64,000 nucleotides of DNA. It comes from Arthrobacter gandavensis (GTDB lineage: Bacteria > Actinomycetota > Actinomycetes > Actinomycetales > Micrococcaceae). Of the stretch, positions 1-8,758 are shown in pieces. Location of the stretch: the NCBI RefSeq assembly GCF_015355785.1, contig NZ_JADKYW010000003.1, positions 124,001-188,000 on the forward strand, in the 5' to 3' direction. The notes beneath the pieces were generated by a model. It saw only the letters and a program-made list of their open reading frames with translations. It ran no database searches and was not told the DNA's origin. Positions within the stretch are counted from its first letter, which is position 1. Each line of letters starts with the position of its first letter. Both the position numbers and the translations under genes were made by a program.

Positions 1-863
1 TTGATGACGTCCGGATGGTAGCGGGACAGAGCGACCACCCCAACAATAGCAATCACGGCGCAGACGCCCATGGCGACGCCCAGCACGGCGGGGACATCCG
101 GCCGAAGTTCATTGAGCACGCCAATTCCGATGGCGATGCCCACCATCGGGTCGATCACGGTCAGTCCCGCAATGACCAGGTCCGGCGGGCCGCTGGAATA
201 GGCGCTCTGCACGAACCAGGCGCCCAGACCGCCGGCGACGGCGATGCCCGCGATGGTGTACCAGGGCACATTCAGCAGGAAGCGGCCGTTGGGGTCCAGC
301 AGGTCTGCAGCGATGGTCTTCGTCAGCACAGCGACGAAGCCAAATAGGATGCCGGCGCCAAGGATGTGGGCTATTGCTCCCAGCCGTTTGCCGAACAGGA
401 GGTTCAGCAGGCCAAAGAAGGCCACGACCACGGCGAGGATCAGCACGATCACGATTTCCTGATGGGGTTCAACTACCTGCTCGGTCCGGGTTGCCCCCAC
501 GGCAAGAAGCACGAAAAGCATGCTGCCGACGACGCAGGCGACGATGGACACGACCGTCACCCGGTTCAGGCGCAGCCCCTGGTCCCGGGAATTGACGATG
601 GTGGTGATAACCAGTGCCAGGGAACCAATGGGCTGGACCACCGTCAGCGGTGCCATCGCGAGTGCCGCAACGTTCAGGGCAGTACCCGTGCCCAGCAGGA
701 GCAAACCGAAAAGCCAGCGCGGGTTGCGCAGCAGGCGCCCAAGTCCGGCGGAACTGAGGCTTAGTCCGCCGGTGTCAGCACTCACCGCACTGCCTTGGCG
801 CTGGGCGCCGAAGGCGAGGAAGACTGCGCTGGCAAGGGCACAGGCGATCGCGACGGCGGTCAT
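1..863 (-). CDS. DMT-superfamily (EamA/NIPA-like) membrane transporter, C-terminus outside window
   Basis: The frame is open from an ATG to the window edge without a stop, so about 287 residues are visible and the C-terminus is missing. The product is very hydrophobic, with about nine transmembrane helices. The stretch MAPLTVVQPIGSLALV in the N-terminal half resembles the conserved region of NIPA/EamA-type drug/metabolite transporters. An in-frame TAG lies just upstream of the ATG and a GGAG lies about 10 nt before it, which fixes the start. The gene sits 24 nt after the phosphatidyltransferase gene and is probably co-transcribed with it. The substrate cannot be told; NIPA relatives are linked to magnesium and other EamA proteins to metabolite export. 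Confidence 0.8.
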   Translation of the reverse strand, partial: MTAVAIACALASAVFLAFGAQRQGSAVSADTGGLSLSSAGLGRLLRNPRWLFGLLLLGTGTALNVAALAMAPLTVVQPIGSLALVITTIVNSRDQGLRLNRVTVVSIVACVVGSMLFVLLAVGATRTEQVVEPHQEIVIVLILAVVVAFFGLLNLLFGKRLGAIAHILGAGILFGFVAVLTKTIAADLLDPNGRFLLNVPWYTIAGIAVAGGLGAWFVQSAYSSGPPDLVIAGLTVIDPMVGIAIGIGVLNELRPDVPAVLGVAMGVCAVIAIVGVVALSRYHPDVI

Positions 864-887
864 CGTGGAAGCGCTCCGGATCCGGGC

Positions 888-1517
888 CTAGGAACCATGG
901 GCGCCGCCCGCAGTTCCGAGCTGCCGACGGTGCTTGCGCCAGGAGGCCCTCAGGTAGCCGGCACAGGCGACAACATGCCCAACGCATCCGAGGACCAGTA
1001 CGGTGTTCCCGGCAATGGCCAGCCACTCATATTCGAAACCGGGAACTTCGTGGAGCAGCAGCATCGGTGCACCCACCAGCAGCAGCGCCGTGCGGATCTT
1101 GCCGATGTTGCTCACCGGCAGGTTGGGACTGCCGCGGAACAGAAGGAGGGAATTGATGATCAGGATGACGTCCGGGATGACAATCGCCCAGATAAACCAG
1201 CCCGGCGCTATGTGGTCAACGACGAACATCGTTGCCACGATGATCAGGGCCAGCCGGTCCGCCACGGGATCCAGCCACTTGCCGGTGACCGAAACCTGGT
1301 CCAGCCGGCGGGCAAGGTAACCGTCCACCCAGTCCGTGGAGCCCACAAGAACCAGGGTGACGAACGCTGCCCCGTAGTTGTCCCTCAGGATCAGCCAGAC
1401 GAACAGCGGCACACCGAGGAACCGCAGGACGGTGATCAGGTTGGGAATCGTCCAGAAGGTATCAAGGACCCGCTCGCCCCGGCCCGGCCGTGCCCCGGCA
1501 CCGATGAGCCTGATCAC
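888..1517 (-). CDS. CDP-alcohol phosphatidyltransferase (PgsA-like)
   Basis: This integral membrane enzyme of phospholipid synthesis moves a phosphatidyl group from CDP-diacylglycerol to an alcohol. The 209-residue product carries the complete family signature D-x2-D-G-x2-A-R-x8-G-x3-D-x3-D, beginning DWVDGYLARR near residue 60, so the metal-binding aspartates are all present. Several hydrophobic helices follow. The likeliest acceptor is glycerol-3-phosphate (PgsA-type), but cardiolipin synthase or another CDP-alcohol activity is possible, because the signature does not set the acceptor. It lies between a holin-X/DUF3618 protein and a DMT transporter in one minus-strand unit. Confidence 0.85.
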   Translation of the reverse strand: MIRLIGAGARPGRGERVLDTFWTIPNLITVLRFLGVPLFVWLILRDNYGAAFVTLVLVGSTDWVDGYLARRLDQVSVTGKWLDPVADRLALIIVATMFVVDHIAPGWFIWAIVIPDVILIINSLLLFRGSPNLPVSNIGKIRTALLLVGAPMLLLHEVPGFEYEWLAIAGNTVLVLGCVGHVVACAGYLRASWRKHRRQLGTAGGAHGS

Positions 1518-1550
1518 TATCGAACTCCTTCTGCCTTCCTTTTCAAAACG

Positions 1551-2390
1551 CTATTTTCGCAGGAGCCTGCGCAGCAGGATCCCCATGGCCAGCAGGGAAG
1601 CGCCCAGAACCGCGAGGGGCTGCCTGCGTTCGCGGAACATGGCACCGACCTCGTCTGCCAGGCCCTCCTCCTGGTGGGCGCCAGAACCTGCGGTGCCGTT
1701 TCGGCGTCCTGCTGCACGGCGCGCCTTGAGGTCCGCCATCTGCTTCCTGACGTCTGCCTTCTCGCCCAGTCCGTCGCGGACGGCGGCAATGTGTTCACGG
1801 CGCTGGCGCAGCCGGATCCGCAGTTCCTCGGGGGTCGGCTTCTGCACGGCGTCCTCGGGCTTCTCCTGCTTGCCGTCTTCGGGCTTCTGTTCCTTGGGCT
1901 TCTTCGGCGCATCCAGGGTGGCGGGGTCGAAGCTGCGTCCTTCCTTGAGGACGCCGAGGTCATAGCGGATTCCCCGGAGGGCATCCTCAGGGACCAGCGG
2001 CATGGTCTTCTTGAACCGGTTGACGCCCACCAGTGCGGCAATCGCGGCAATCACCAGGAACAGTGCGGCGACCAGGAGAGCAGCCAACCAGGCCGGCATG
2101 ACGGTCGCGAGTCCGAGAATGGCGGCGGCGATCAGGGCTACCCCGAGCGCGGCCAGGAAGAGAAGCGCGACGACGACGAAGGCGGCAGCAACGCCGGCCT
2201 TGATGCCTTTCTGCTTCATCTCCGCCATGGCCAGGGACAGCTCGTCGCTGACCTGGCGGGGCAGCAGCCGCGCCATCACCTTGGTCAGACCAGCGAGGGA
2301 GGAGCTCCCGTTAGCCCGCTGGGTCCTGGTGCTTGCGGAGCTGTTCATCGGCTCTGCCCCCGTCTGCTCGTTACTGTTAGCCGTTGCCAT
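1551..2390 (-). CDS. Holin-X (DUF1469)-type membrane protein with DUF3618-like tail
   Basis: The 279-residue protein has a polar N-terminus (1-40), an amphipathic stretch and two adjacent transmembrane helices at about 70-130. This is the layout of the actinobacterial holin-X / DUF1469 family. A charged Lys/Glu/Pro linker (about 160-195) leads to TPEELRIRLRQRREHIAAV, which resembles the start of DUF3618, then a final transmembrane segment and a basic RRLLRK end. In many actinobacteria these two families are separate adjacent genes; here they look fused. The cellular role is unknown. No other phage gene is nearby, so this is not taken as prophage evidence. Confidence 0.7.
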   Translation of the reverse strand: MATANSNEQTGAEPMNSSASTRTQRANGSSSLAGLTKVMARLLPRQVSDELSLAMAEMKQKGIKAGVAAAFVVVALLFLAALGVALIAAAILGLATVMPAWLAALLVAALFLVIAAIAALVGVNRFKKTMPLVPEDALRGIRYDLGVLKEGRSFDPATLDAPKKPKEQKPEDGKQEKPEDAVQKPTPEELRIRLRQRREHIAAVRDGLGEKADVRKQMADLKARRAAGRRNGTAGSGAHQEEGLADEVGAMFRERRQPLAVLGASLLAMGILLRRLLRK

Positions 2391-2454
2391 TACCCAAAAT
2401 TACCATTCTCCTCAGGTTTCACTAGCCGATGTCTGGGCGCCCCAGCACCATGAG

Positions 2455-3888
2455 TCACACTTTGTCCCGGTTCTCCTCCAACTCACGCCCGGAGAGTTCG
2501 GGAAGCCTGGTTTTGACGAACCAGAAGGAGACCACGGCGAAGATCGTGAAGATGGCGTACATGATCCACAGCCCGAAGTTCTCGCTCACCCAAGGGAAGG
2601 AGAGCGTGACGATGAAGTTGAAGATCCAGTTCACCATGGTGCTCAGTCCCAGGGCGAGCGAACGGATGTTGTTGGGGAAGATCTCCCCCAGGGTCACCCA
2701 CATGACCGGGCCCCAGGTCGCGGCAAAGAACACGACGAACAGGTTGGCGCCGATCAGCGCGACGGCTCCCCAGGGCTGCGGCAGCACTACCTCACCACTG
2801 CTGCTGTCTGCCTGGAAGAAGGACACGGTAGCTGCCAGCAGGCCGATGAACATGCCGATAGAGCCGGTCATGAGCAGCTTGCGGCGGCCAATCCGGTCCA
2901 CGAAGGCAATGGCGACGATGGTCATCAGCACGTTGACGACGGAGGTGATAACCGACGTCGTAAAGGAGTCCGATTCGCTGAAGCCAACGGACTGCCACAG
3001 CGTTGTGGAGTAGTAGAAAATCGCGTTAATGCCCACCAGCTGCTGAAGTGCTGCGATGGACATGCCGATCCACAGGATGGGCTTCAGCCCCAGCATGGTG
3101 CCACGAAGGTCCGCGTACGTGGCCCGTTCCTCGTTTTCGAAGCTGTCCCGGATTTCGCGGATCTTCCGGTCAGTGTCGCTGACCCCGGTGATGTCCCGGA
3201 GCACCCGCGCAGCTTCCTCGTCCCGGTTTTTCCGCACCAGGTACTGCGGAGACTCGGGGATCGTCAGCGCGAGGACTCCGTACACGATGGCCGGGACCAC
3301 ACCAACCAGGAGCATCCACCGCCAGGCTGCCATACCCCACCACAGCTCGTTGAACGCGCTGCCGGCGGTGTTCGCGAGCCAGGCGTCGGAGAGCAGGGCG
3401 GCGAAAATGCCCAGGGTGATGGCCAGCTGCTGCACCGATCCGAGCGCTCCGCGCCACTTCGCGGGAGCCACCTCGGCAATGTATCCGGGGGCAATGACCG
3501 ACGCCGTGCCGATGGCCAGGCCGCCGATCAGGCGCCAGAGCATCAGGTCCCAGACGCTGAACGCCCAGGCGGAGCCGATGGAATTGACGGCGAAGAGGAT
3601 GGCCGCCGTCACCATGACAGTCTTGCGGCCCAGCCGGTCCGCAAGCTGTCCGGCAAACCATGCACCAACCGCGCAGCCCAGCAGCGTGATGGCGACAGTG
3701 AAGCCCAGGACACCTGCGCTGAGCGAGAATTCGCCGCCGATCGCGTCGACGGCTCCGTTGATCACGGCTGTGTCAAAGCCGAACAGCAGTCCGCCTACTG
3801 CGGCGGCTACGGTTACTGCAATGACTTTTGCCGGATGTGCAACGTGTCCGGCGTTTCCCTGGCTAGGGCCTGTCTGGCTGGCACCCAT
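2455..3888 (-). CDS. Sugar-porter family MFS transporter
   Basis: The 477-residue protein is a 12-helix major facilitator of the sugar porter family, importing a monosaccharide by proton symport or facilitated diffusion. Visible family marks are GFDTAVINGA in helix 1, DRLGRKTVM in the first cytoplasmic loop, PESPQYLV after helix 6, QQLVGINAIFYYS in helix 7 and DRIGRRKLL in the second half. The length is normal. It stands alone on the minus strand; the gene after it in the direction of transcription is the holin-X protein. Glucose, xylose, arabinose or inositol are all possible substrates. Confidence 0.9.
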   Translation of the reverse strand: MGASQTGPSQGNAGHVAHPAKVIAVTVAAAVGGLLFGFDTAVINGAVDAIGGEFSLSAGVLGFTVAITLLGCAVGAWFAGQLADRLGRKTVMVTAAILFAVNSIGSAWAFSVWDLMLWRLIGGLAIGTASVIAPGYIAEVAPAKWRGALGSVQQLAITLGIFAALLSDAWLANTAGSAFNELWWGMAAWRWMLLVGVVPAIVYGVLALTIPESPQYLVRKNRDEEAARVLRDITGVSDTDRKIREIRDSFENEERATYADLRGTMLGLKPILWIGMSIAALQQLVGINAIFYYSTTLWQSVGFSESDSFTTSVITSVVNVLMTIVAIAFVDRIGRRKLLMTGSIGMFIGLLAATVSFFQADSSSGEVVLPQPWGAVALIGANLFVVFFAATWGPVMWVTLGEIFPNNIRSLALGLSTMVNWIFNFIVTLSFPWVSENFGLWIMYAIFTIFAVVSFWFVKTRLPELSGRELEENRDKV

Positions 3889-4014
3889 CGGTTCCTCGGC
3901 TTTCCTAGTGCTGGGAAATAACCAATAAAGCCTACTCCAACACTAAGCATCCTTTGGATCACTGGGAACTGCAGCAGCACTATTCCGCCCCAGCGCCCAC
4001 TGCAGGCGGCGGGT

Positions 4015-5120
4015 TTAGCCTGCCGCGTCCGCTACCGCCGCGGCCACTGCCGGCGCCACCCGCGGATCCAGGGGGCTGGGAACGATGTGGGCGGCTGACA
4101 ACTCGTCGCCTGCCAGCCCTGCGATGGCAGCCGCCGCGGCCACCTTCATTGCGGGTAGTGATCCGCTGGGCGCCGCTGTCCAGGGCTCCGCGGAAGATGC
4201 CCGGGAACGCAAGGACGTTGTTGATCTGGTTCTGAAAATCGCTGCGGCCGGTTGCGTCGACGGCGGCGTACCGGGCCGCAACGTCCGGGTGCACCTCGGG
4301 ACCGGGTTTGGAAAGGGCAAAGATGATGGCGTCCGGCGCCATGGTTGCCAGGAAGTCTTCCGGCATGGTTCCCGATGAGACCCCGATGAAGGTGTCGGCT
4401 CCGGCCATCGCCTCTCCGGAGGAGAGGATCCCGCGCGAATCCAGGACAACGACGTCGTTCACTCCGGCTTCCAGCAGGATCCTCGCGCAGGCGACGCCGG
4501 CAGCTCCTGCTCCGGAGATCACCACGCGCATGCCGGTCAGTTCGCGTTTGGTGAGGCGGGCCGCGTTGGTCAGCGCTGCCAGCACCACGACCGCTGTTCC
4601 GTGCTGGTCGTCCTCGATGAGGCGGCTCTCCAGCTCGAAGCAGCGGGGCGCGGAAATGTCCTCCAGATTCACCGCGCCGAAACTGGGGCGAAGGCGGACC
4701 AGGGTCTCGATGTTCTCATCAACATCCGTGGTCTCCAGGACCAGCGGAATCGAGTTCAGGCCGGCAAACGTTTTGAACAGCGCCGCTTTGCCCTCCATGA
4801 CCGTCAGGGAAGCGGATGCACCGATGTCCCCCAGGCCGGGTACGGCAGTACCGTCCCTGACCACTGCCACCAGCCGGGAGACCCAGGTATGGGTGGCACC
4901 CAGCTGCGGATCCCGCCGCGATTCCGCGGCTTACCTGGGCGACTCCGGGGGTGCAGGCAATTGAAAGGGCATGCTTTGAATCCAGCGGCTGCGTGGTTTC
5001 AACCGAAAGCTTGCCGCCTTCGTGGAACGCGAAAATTTCCTGCTCGGTAATGGGTGCAGGTACTGGCCTTGGCTGCGACCGGAGCGTCTGCGCCGGGCGG
5101 ATACGGCTTGGAAGCAGCAA
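4015..5120 (-). pseudogene. Malic enzyme, decayed (two frameshifts, two in-frame deletions)
   Basis: Three reading frames together spell an NAD(P)-malic enzyme. The N-terminal piece (HEGGKLSVETTQPLDSKHAL) runs in one frame to about 4913, where one extra base in a CCC run (4912-4914, plus strand) shifts the frame. The central piece (GDIGASASLTVMEGKAALF, NLEDISAPRCFELE, DDQHGTAVVV, ISGAGAAGVACARILLEAG) runs in a second frame. Near 4159 a second +1 change moves the coding signal to a third frame, ending KVAAAAAIAGLAGDEL to the TAA. Relative to the family as I know it, the centre also lacks about 8 residues before DDQHG and about 27 after VVLDSRGI. Four independent lesions argue for a dead gene rather than a sequencing slip. 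The start is uncertain. Confidence 0.85.
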
Positions 5121-5148
5121 GGGCCCGTGACGGTGTCACGGGCCCTTG
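5118..5148 (-). terminator. Hairpin after tRNA-Asn copy 1
   Basis: A perfect 14-bp stem (CAAGGGCCCGTGAC paired with its complement) and a 3-nt loop lies directly downstream of the tRNA on the minus strand. No strong U-run follows. It touches the start of the malic enzyme pseudogene, so it also separates that gene from the tRNA unit. Confidence 0.75.
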
Positions 5149-5155
5149 CCGGTTG

Positions 5156-5228
5156 CTCCCCCGACTGGACTCGAACCAGTAACCCTTCGATTAACAGTCG
5201 AATGCTCTGCCAATTGAGCTACGGGGGA
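5156..5228 (-). tRNA. tRNA-Asn (GTT), copy 1
   Basis: The minus strand folds into a 73-nt cloverleaf: 7-bp acceptor stem TCCCCCG/CGGGGGA, D-arm AGCTCAATTGGCAGAGC, anticodon loop CTGTTAA with anticodon GTT (asparagine), T-arm with GGTTCGAGTCC, discriminator G. The 3' CCA is not encoded. It lies downstream of an identical copy, in the same direction as dnaG. Confidence 0.95.
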
Positions 5229-5316
5229 AAGCGGCGACATTCAGTCTACACCGGCCCGGCAGCTGTCACCGACTGCCCGGCCTGTTTCCCGCTGCCTGGG
5301 CCGGAAGCGAGAAGAA

Positions 5317-5350
5317 GGCTCCTGACCTGTTTGTGTACAGGTCAGGAGCC
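5317..5350 (-). terminator. Hairpin after tRNA-Asn copy 2
   Basis: A 14-bp perfect stem (GGCTCCTGACCTGT and complement) with a 6-nt loop lies just downstream of the second tRNA gene on the minus strand. It separates the two tRNA copies, so each probably has its own transcript end. Confidence 0.75.
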
Positions 5351-5355
5351 AATTG

Positions 5356-5428
5356 CTCCCCCGACTGGACTCGAACCAGTAACCCTTCGATTAACAGTCG
5401 AATGCTCTGCCAATTGAGCTACGGGGGA
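5356..5428 (-). tRNA. tRNA-Asn (GTT), copy 2
   Basis: The sequence is identical over the whole 73 nt to the other copy, which starts exactly 200 bp away. The anticodon is GTT and CCA is not encoded. It lies about 50 nt after the dnaG stop in the same direction, so part of its supply may come from dnaG read-through. Confidence 0.95.
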
Positions 5429-5479
5429 AAGCGCGACTATTACTTTACAGACGAAAAGCCAAGAAACGAAATCCGTGTC

Positions 5480-7432
5480 TCACTGCATCTCGCGCAGGGC
5501 CCGGCGCTGCATTTCAAGCTCCATGAGCTCCCGGTTGAGCTGCTGGAACAGGGCTGGGTCGGCGCCGGGATCCAGGCGCTGCAGCTGCCCCAGCTTCTCC
5601 GCCTTCAAGTGCGTCACCTGAAGCTCGAAGAGCCGGTTGAGGATGTCCCGGCAGTACATCGCCAGCGCATCAGCGTCACGGGCAGGGATAGGCGTGACGG
5701 CCAGTTCGCTGACGAACCCGCGCAGCGCATCCGGTAGTTCCTGGCGGACCTGTTCCACCCATGCCGCGGCAGACGGTGGAACCTCCCCAGCAGCCCGCAC
5801 GGCGTTGTGGACAGCCACGTAGGCCGGAACGGTGAACCGCGCTGCCTTGAAACGCTCCCACTGGCCGGCGTCCAGGAGTCCGGGCTGCTGGAGTACGACC
5901 TCCAGGGCCTGGCGTTCCATTCGTGCCGCGGGGTCGTTGGGATCCGGGCGGACGAAGGACGGGGCCTCGGGCGCGGCTTCCTGCACGGGGTACGGGCCGG
6001 CCTGCGGCGGCGTGTGCTGGCCCTGCTGCCCGGGGTGGCTGTGGGTGCCCTGCTGGCCCTTCGAGTGCTGCGCGACGTTCGGGTCCCTGGCTTCGCGCTG
6101 GCGCTTCGCCGCGGCATTGACCGCACGCAGGACGTCGTCCACCTCGCTGCCCAGCCAGCCGGCAAGTTCCCGGGCGTAGGCAGGGCGCATCGCCGAATCA
6201 CGGATTTCGGCCACCACGGGGGCGGCTGCCCGGAGGGCGGAGATGCGGCCCTCCACGGTGTTCAGGTCGAACTTGGCCAGGGTGGAGCGGATCGCGAATT
6301 CGAACAGGGGCCGGCGGGACCGGACGAGTTCCGCCACTGCTGCGTCGCCCTTCTGCTGCCGGATGTCGCACGGGTCCATCCCGTGGGGGTCGGCGGCGAC
6401 GAAGGTCTGCGCGTTAAAGCGCTGGTCCTCCTCGAACGCCCGGAGCGCCGCCTTCTGGCCGGCGGCGTCGCCGTCGAACGTAAAGATGACCTCTCCCCCG
6501 GTGCCGTCATCGGACAGCAGCCGGCGGGCAATCTTGATGTGGTCGGTGCCGAAGGCGGTGCCGCACGTCGCGACGGCGGTGGTGATGCCCGCGAGGTGGC
6601 AGGCCATGACGTCCGTGTAGCCCTCCACGACCACCAGCTGGCGGTCCTTGGCAATTGAACGCTTGGCCAGGTCAATCCCGTAGAGAACCTGGGACTTCTT
6701 GTAGAGCGGGGTTTCCGGGGTGTTCAGGTATTTGGGGCCCTGATCGTCCTCGTACAGCTTGCGGGCTCCGAACCCGATGGTTGCGCCGGTCAGGTCGCGG
6801 ATCGGCCAGATGAGCCGGCCGCGGAACCGGTCGTAGAAGCGGGAGGCATCCTGTCCGGTGGAGAACATGCCGGTCTGGGACAGTTCCTCCCGGGTGAAGC
6901 CCCGGCCGGTGAGGTGCTTGAGCAGCGAATCCCAGCCCTGCGGGGCGTAGCCGACGCCGAAGTGCTCAGCGGCGGCGGGGTCGAAGCCGCGTTCAGCGAG
7001 AAAGCTGCGGGCCGCGGCGGCTCCCGGGGTGAGCAGCTGCTCGCGGAAGAACTCGGCGGCTACCTTGTGCGCGTCCAGCAGGCGCTGTCGCTTGCCCACG
7101 TCTTCACGGCGCGGGCCGGTGCCGCCGTCTTCATAGTGGAGTTCGTAGCCCAGCCGGGAGGCGAGCTTCTCGACGGTCTCGGAGAACGTGCCGTGGTCCA
7201 TTTTCTGCACGAAGGAGATCACGTCGCCGCTCTCGCCGCAGCCGAAGCAGTGGTAGGTGCCTACCTGGGGACGCACATGGAAGGACGGCGAACGTTCGTC
7301 GTGGAAGGGGCACAGCCCCTTGAAGGAACCAATGCCGGCGGACTTGAGCGTGACATACCCGTCCACTACCGCCTTGATGTCCGTGCGGGAACGTACTTCA
7401 TCAATGTCTTCGCGCTTAATCAGGCCGGCCAT
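5480..7432 (-). CDS. dnaG: DNA primase DnaG
   Basis: DnaG makes the RNA primers for lagging-strand synthesis and works with the DnaB helicase. The 650-residue protein starts MAGLIKREDIDEVRS and has the CHC2 zinc finger (CPFHDERSPSF and YHCFGCGESGD, about residues 40-65). The Toprim domain shows VVVEGYTDVMACHLAG and FTFDGDAAGQKAAL at about 265-345. A Pro/Gln/His-rich linker (about 450-500) leads to the C-terminal helicase-binding region. The length is normal for actinobacteria. It is the last protein gene of a run with dusB and dgt and is followed by tRNA-Asn. Confidence 0.97.
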   Translation of the reverse strand: MAGLIKREDIDEVRSRTDIKAVVDGYVTLKSAGIGSFKGLCPFHDERSPSFHVRPQVGTYHCFGCGESGDVISFVQKMDHGTFSETVEKLASRLGYELHYEDGGTGPRREDVGKRQRLLDAHKVAAEFFREQLLTPGAAAARSFLAERGFDPAAAEHFGVGYAPQGWDSLLKHLTGRGFTREELSQTGMFSTGQDASRFYDRFRGRLIWPIRDLTGATIGFGARKLYEDDQGPKYLNTPETPLYKKSQVLYGIDLAKRSIAKDRQLVVVEGYTDVMACHLAGITTAVATCGTAFGTDHIKIARRLLSDDGTGGEVIFTFDGDAAGQKAALRAFEEDQRFNAQTFVAADPHGMDPCDIRQQKGDAAVAELVRSRRPLFEFAIRSTLAKFDLNTVEGRISALRAAAPVVAEIRDSAMRPAYARELAGWLGSEVDDVLRAVNAAAKRQREARDPNVAQHSKGQQGTHSHPGQQGQHTPPQAGPYPVQEAAPEAPSFVRPDPNDPAARMERQALEVVLQQPGLLDAGQWERFKAARFTVPAYVAVHNAVRAAGEVPPSAAAWVEQVRQELPDALRGFVSELAVTPIPARDADALAMYCRDILNRLFELQVTHLKAEKLGQLQRLDPGADPALFQQLNRELMELEMQRRALREMQ

Positions 7433-7468
7433 GGTTCTACCTTATTCCCCGGCACCAAACCCGGGTTG

Positions 7469-8752
7469 CTACCAAAGGGCCGGAACCGGGCCTACCAGGC
7501 GTTCGTGCAGGGCCAGCGCGGACCCGTCGGTCAGCGAGGCCACCTGGTCGATGACCAGTCGGAGCCGGGCGCCGTCGTCGGCCGCTTCCCGCCAGTCAGC
7601 AGCGAACATTGGCTCGAGGTGCCGGTCGCCGGTGGCGGAGAGCTGGGCAACCAGGTTGGTGAGGACCTCGCGCTGGCGTTCATACAGCGGCTGCCGCTGG
7701 TCCGTGGTCATCACGAAGGTGGTGGCCAAACCCTTCATCACGGCAATTTCAAGCTGCGTCGCTTCGGGAACAACCATTTCGGCGTTGTACCGGGTCAGCG
7801 GGTCCGGCCCGTAGATCTCCCGGGTAGCATCCATGGCGCTGGAGCAGAAGCGGCCGATCAGCTGGCTGGTCATGTCCTTCAGCGCCGCCATGGAGCGGCG
7901 GCTGCCGTCGGCTTCACGGACCCAGACGCCTTCGGCCTCCAGCCGGGCGAGGGCTGCGTCCACGGCGGCGGGATCCGCAGTGGGCACGTACCACTGCTGG
8001 GTGTAGCCGACCACGCGGGCGCGCTGGTCGGGGTTGTCCAGCCACTTCAGCTGCACATGTCCGGCGACGATTGCGTCTTCGACGTCGTGCACGGAGTAGG
8101 AAATGTCGTCCGCCAGGTCCATGACCTGCGCCTCCAGGCAGGAGCGGCCGGCAGGGGCGCCGTCCCGCAGCCAGGTGAAGACCGGGAGGTCGTCCTCATA
8201 GACGCCGAACTTGGTGGTGCGGTGCCCGTTGACCAGCGGGGCGTCGACGGCGGACCACGGGTACTTGCAGGCCGCGTCCAGGCTCGCGCGGGTGAGGTTC
8301 AGGCCGGCCGGGGACCCGTCCGGGGCGATGATCTTCGGTTCCAGCCGGGTGAGCAGCCGCAGGGTCTGCGCGTTGCCCTCGAAGCCGCCGATCGCGTGGG
8401 CGATGTCATTCAGCGCGGTTTCGCCGTTGTGCCCGAACGGCGGGTGCCCCAGGTCATGGGACAGGCAGGCGGCGTCGACGACGTCGGGATCGCAGCCAAG
8501 CGCGTTGCCGAGCTCGCGTCCCACCTGGGCCACTTCCAGGCTGTGGGTAAGCCGGGTGCGGACAAAGTCGTCGGTGTCCGGTGCCACCACCTGCGTCTTG
8601 GCGCCCAGCCGGCGCAGGGCCGAGGAATGCAGTACCCGGGCACGGTCGCGGCCGAACTGGGTCCGGTGCGTGCTTTTTGCCGGTTCGGTGACCCAGCGCG
8701 ACTGGTCGACGTCGGTGTAGCCGGCGGTCCGGAAAACCTGCGGAAGGGTCAT
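7469..8752 (-). CDS. dgt: dGTP triphosphohydrolase-like protein
   Basis: This HD-domain phosphohydrolase removes triphosphate from dGTP or other dNTPs. The 427-residue protein has the family N-terminus with RVLHSSALRRLGAKTQV, then the metal-binding histidines and aspartates in RTRLTHSLEVAQVGRE and SHDLGHPPFGHNGE (about 75-135). The later aspartate lies in VMDLADDISYSVHDVEDA. It stands 36 nt before dnaG and 6 nt after dusB. The dusB-dgt-dnaG order is common in actinobacteria. It may act in dNTP pool control; the true substrate is not readable from sequence. Confidence 0.93.
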   Translation of the reverse strand: MTLPQVFRTAGYTDVDQSRWVTEPAKSTHRTQFGRDRARVLHSSALRRLGAKTQVVAPDTDDFVRTRLTHSLEVAQVGRELGNALGCDPDVVDAACLSHDLGHPPFGHNGETALNDIAHAIGGFEGNAQTLRLLTRLEPKIIAPDGSPAGLNLTRASLDAACKYPWSAVDAPLVNGHRTTKFGVYEDDLPVFTWLRDGAPAGRSCLEAQVMDLADDISYSVHDVEDAIVAGHVQLKWLDNPDQRARVVGYTQQWYVPTADPAAVDAALARLEAEGVWVREADGSRRSMAALKDMTSQLIGRFCSSAMDATREIYGPDPLTRYNAEMVVPEATQLEIAVMKGLATTFVMTTDQRQPLYERQREVLTNLVAQLSATGDRHLEPMFAADWREAADDGARLRLVIDQVASLTDGSALALHERLVGPVPALW

Positions 8753-8758
8753 GAGTTC

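Noticed and set aside
1551-2390. Prophage remnant based on the holin-like protein
   Set aside because: Holin-X proteins are common chromosomal genes in actinobacteria and no other phage gene, integrase or att site is seen.
2002-3921. Long plus-strand open frame (639 codons)
   Set aside because: It lies opposite the sugar porter and holin-X genes; its translation is rich in His/Asp/Gln/Gly without any domain. It is an antisense shadow of high-GC coding DNA.
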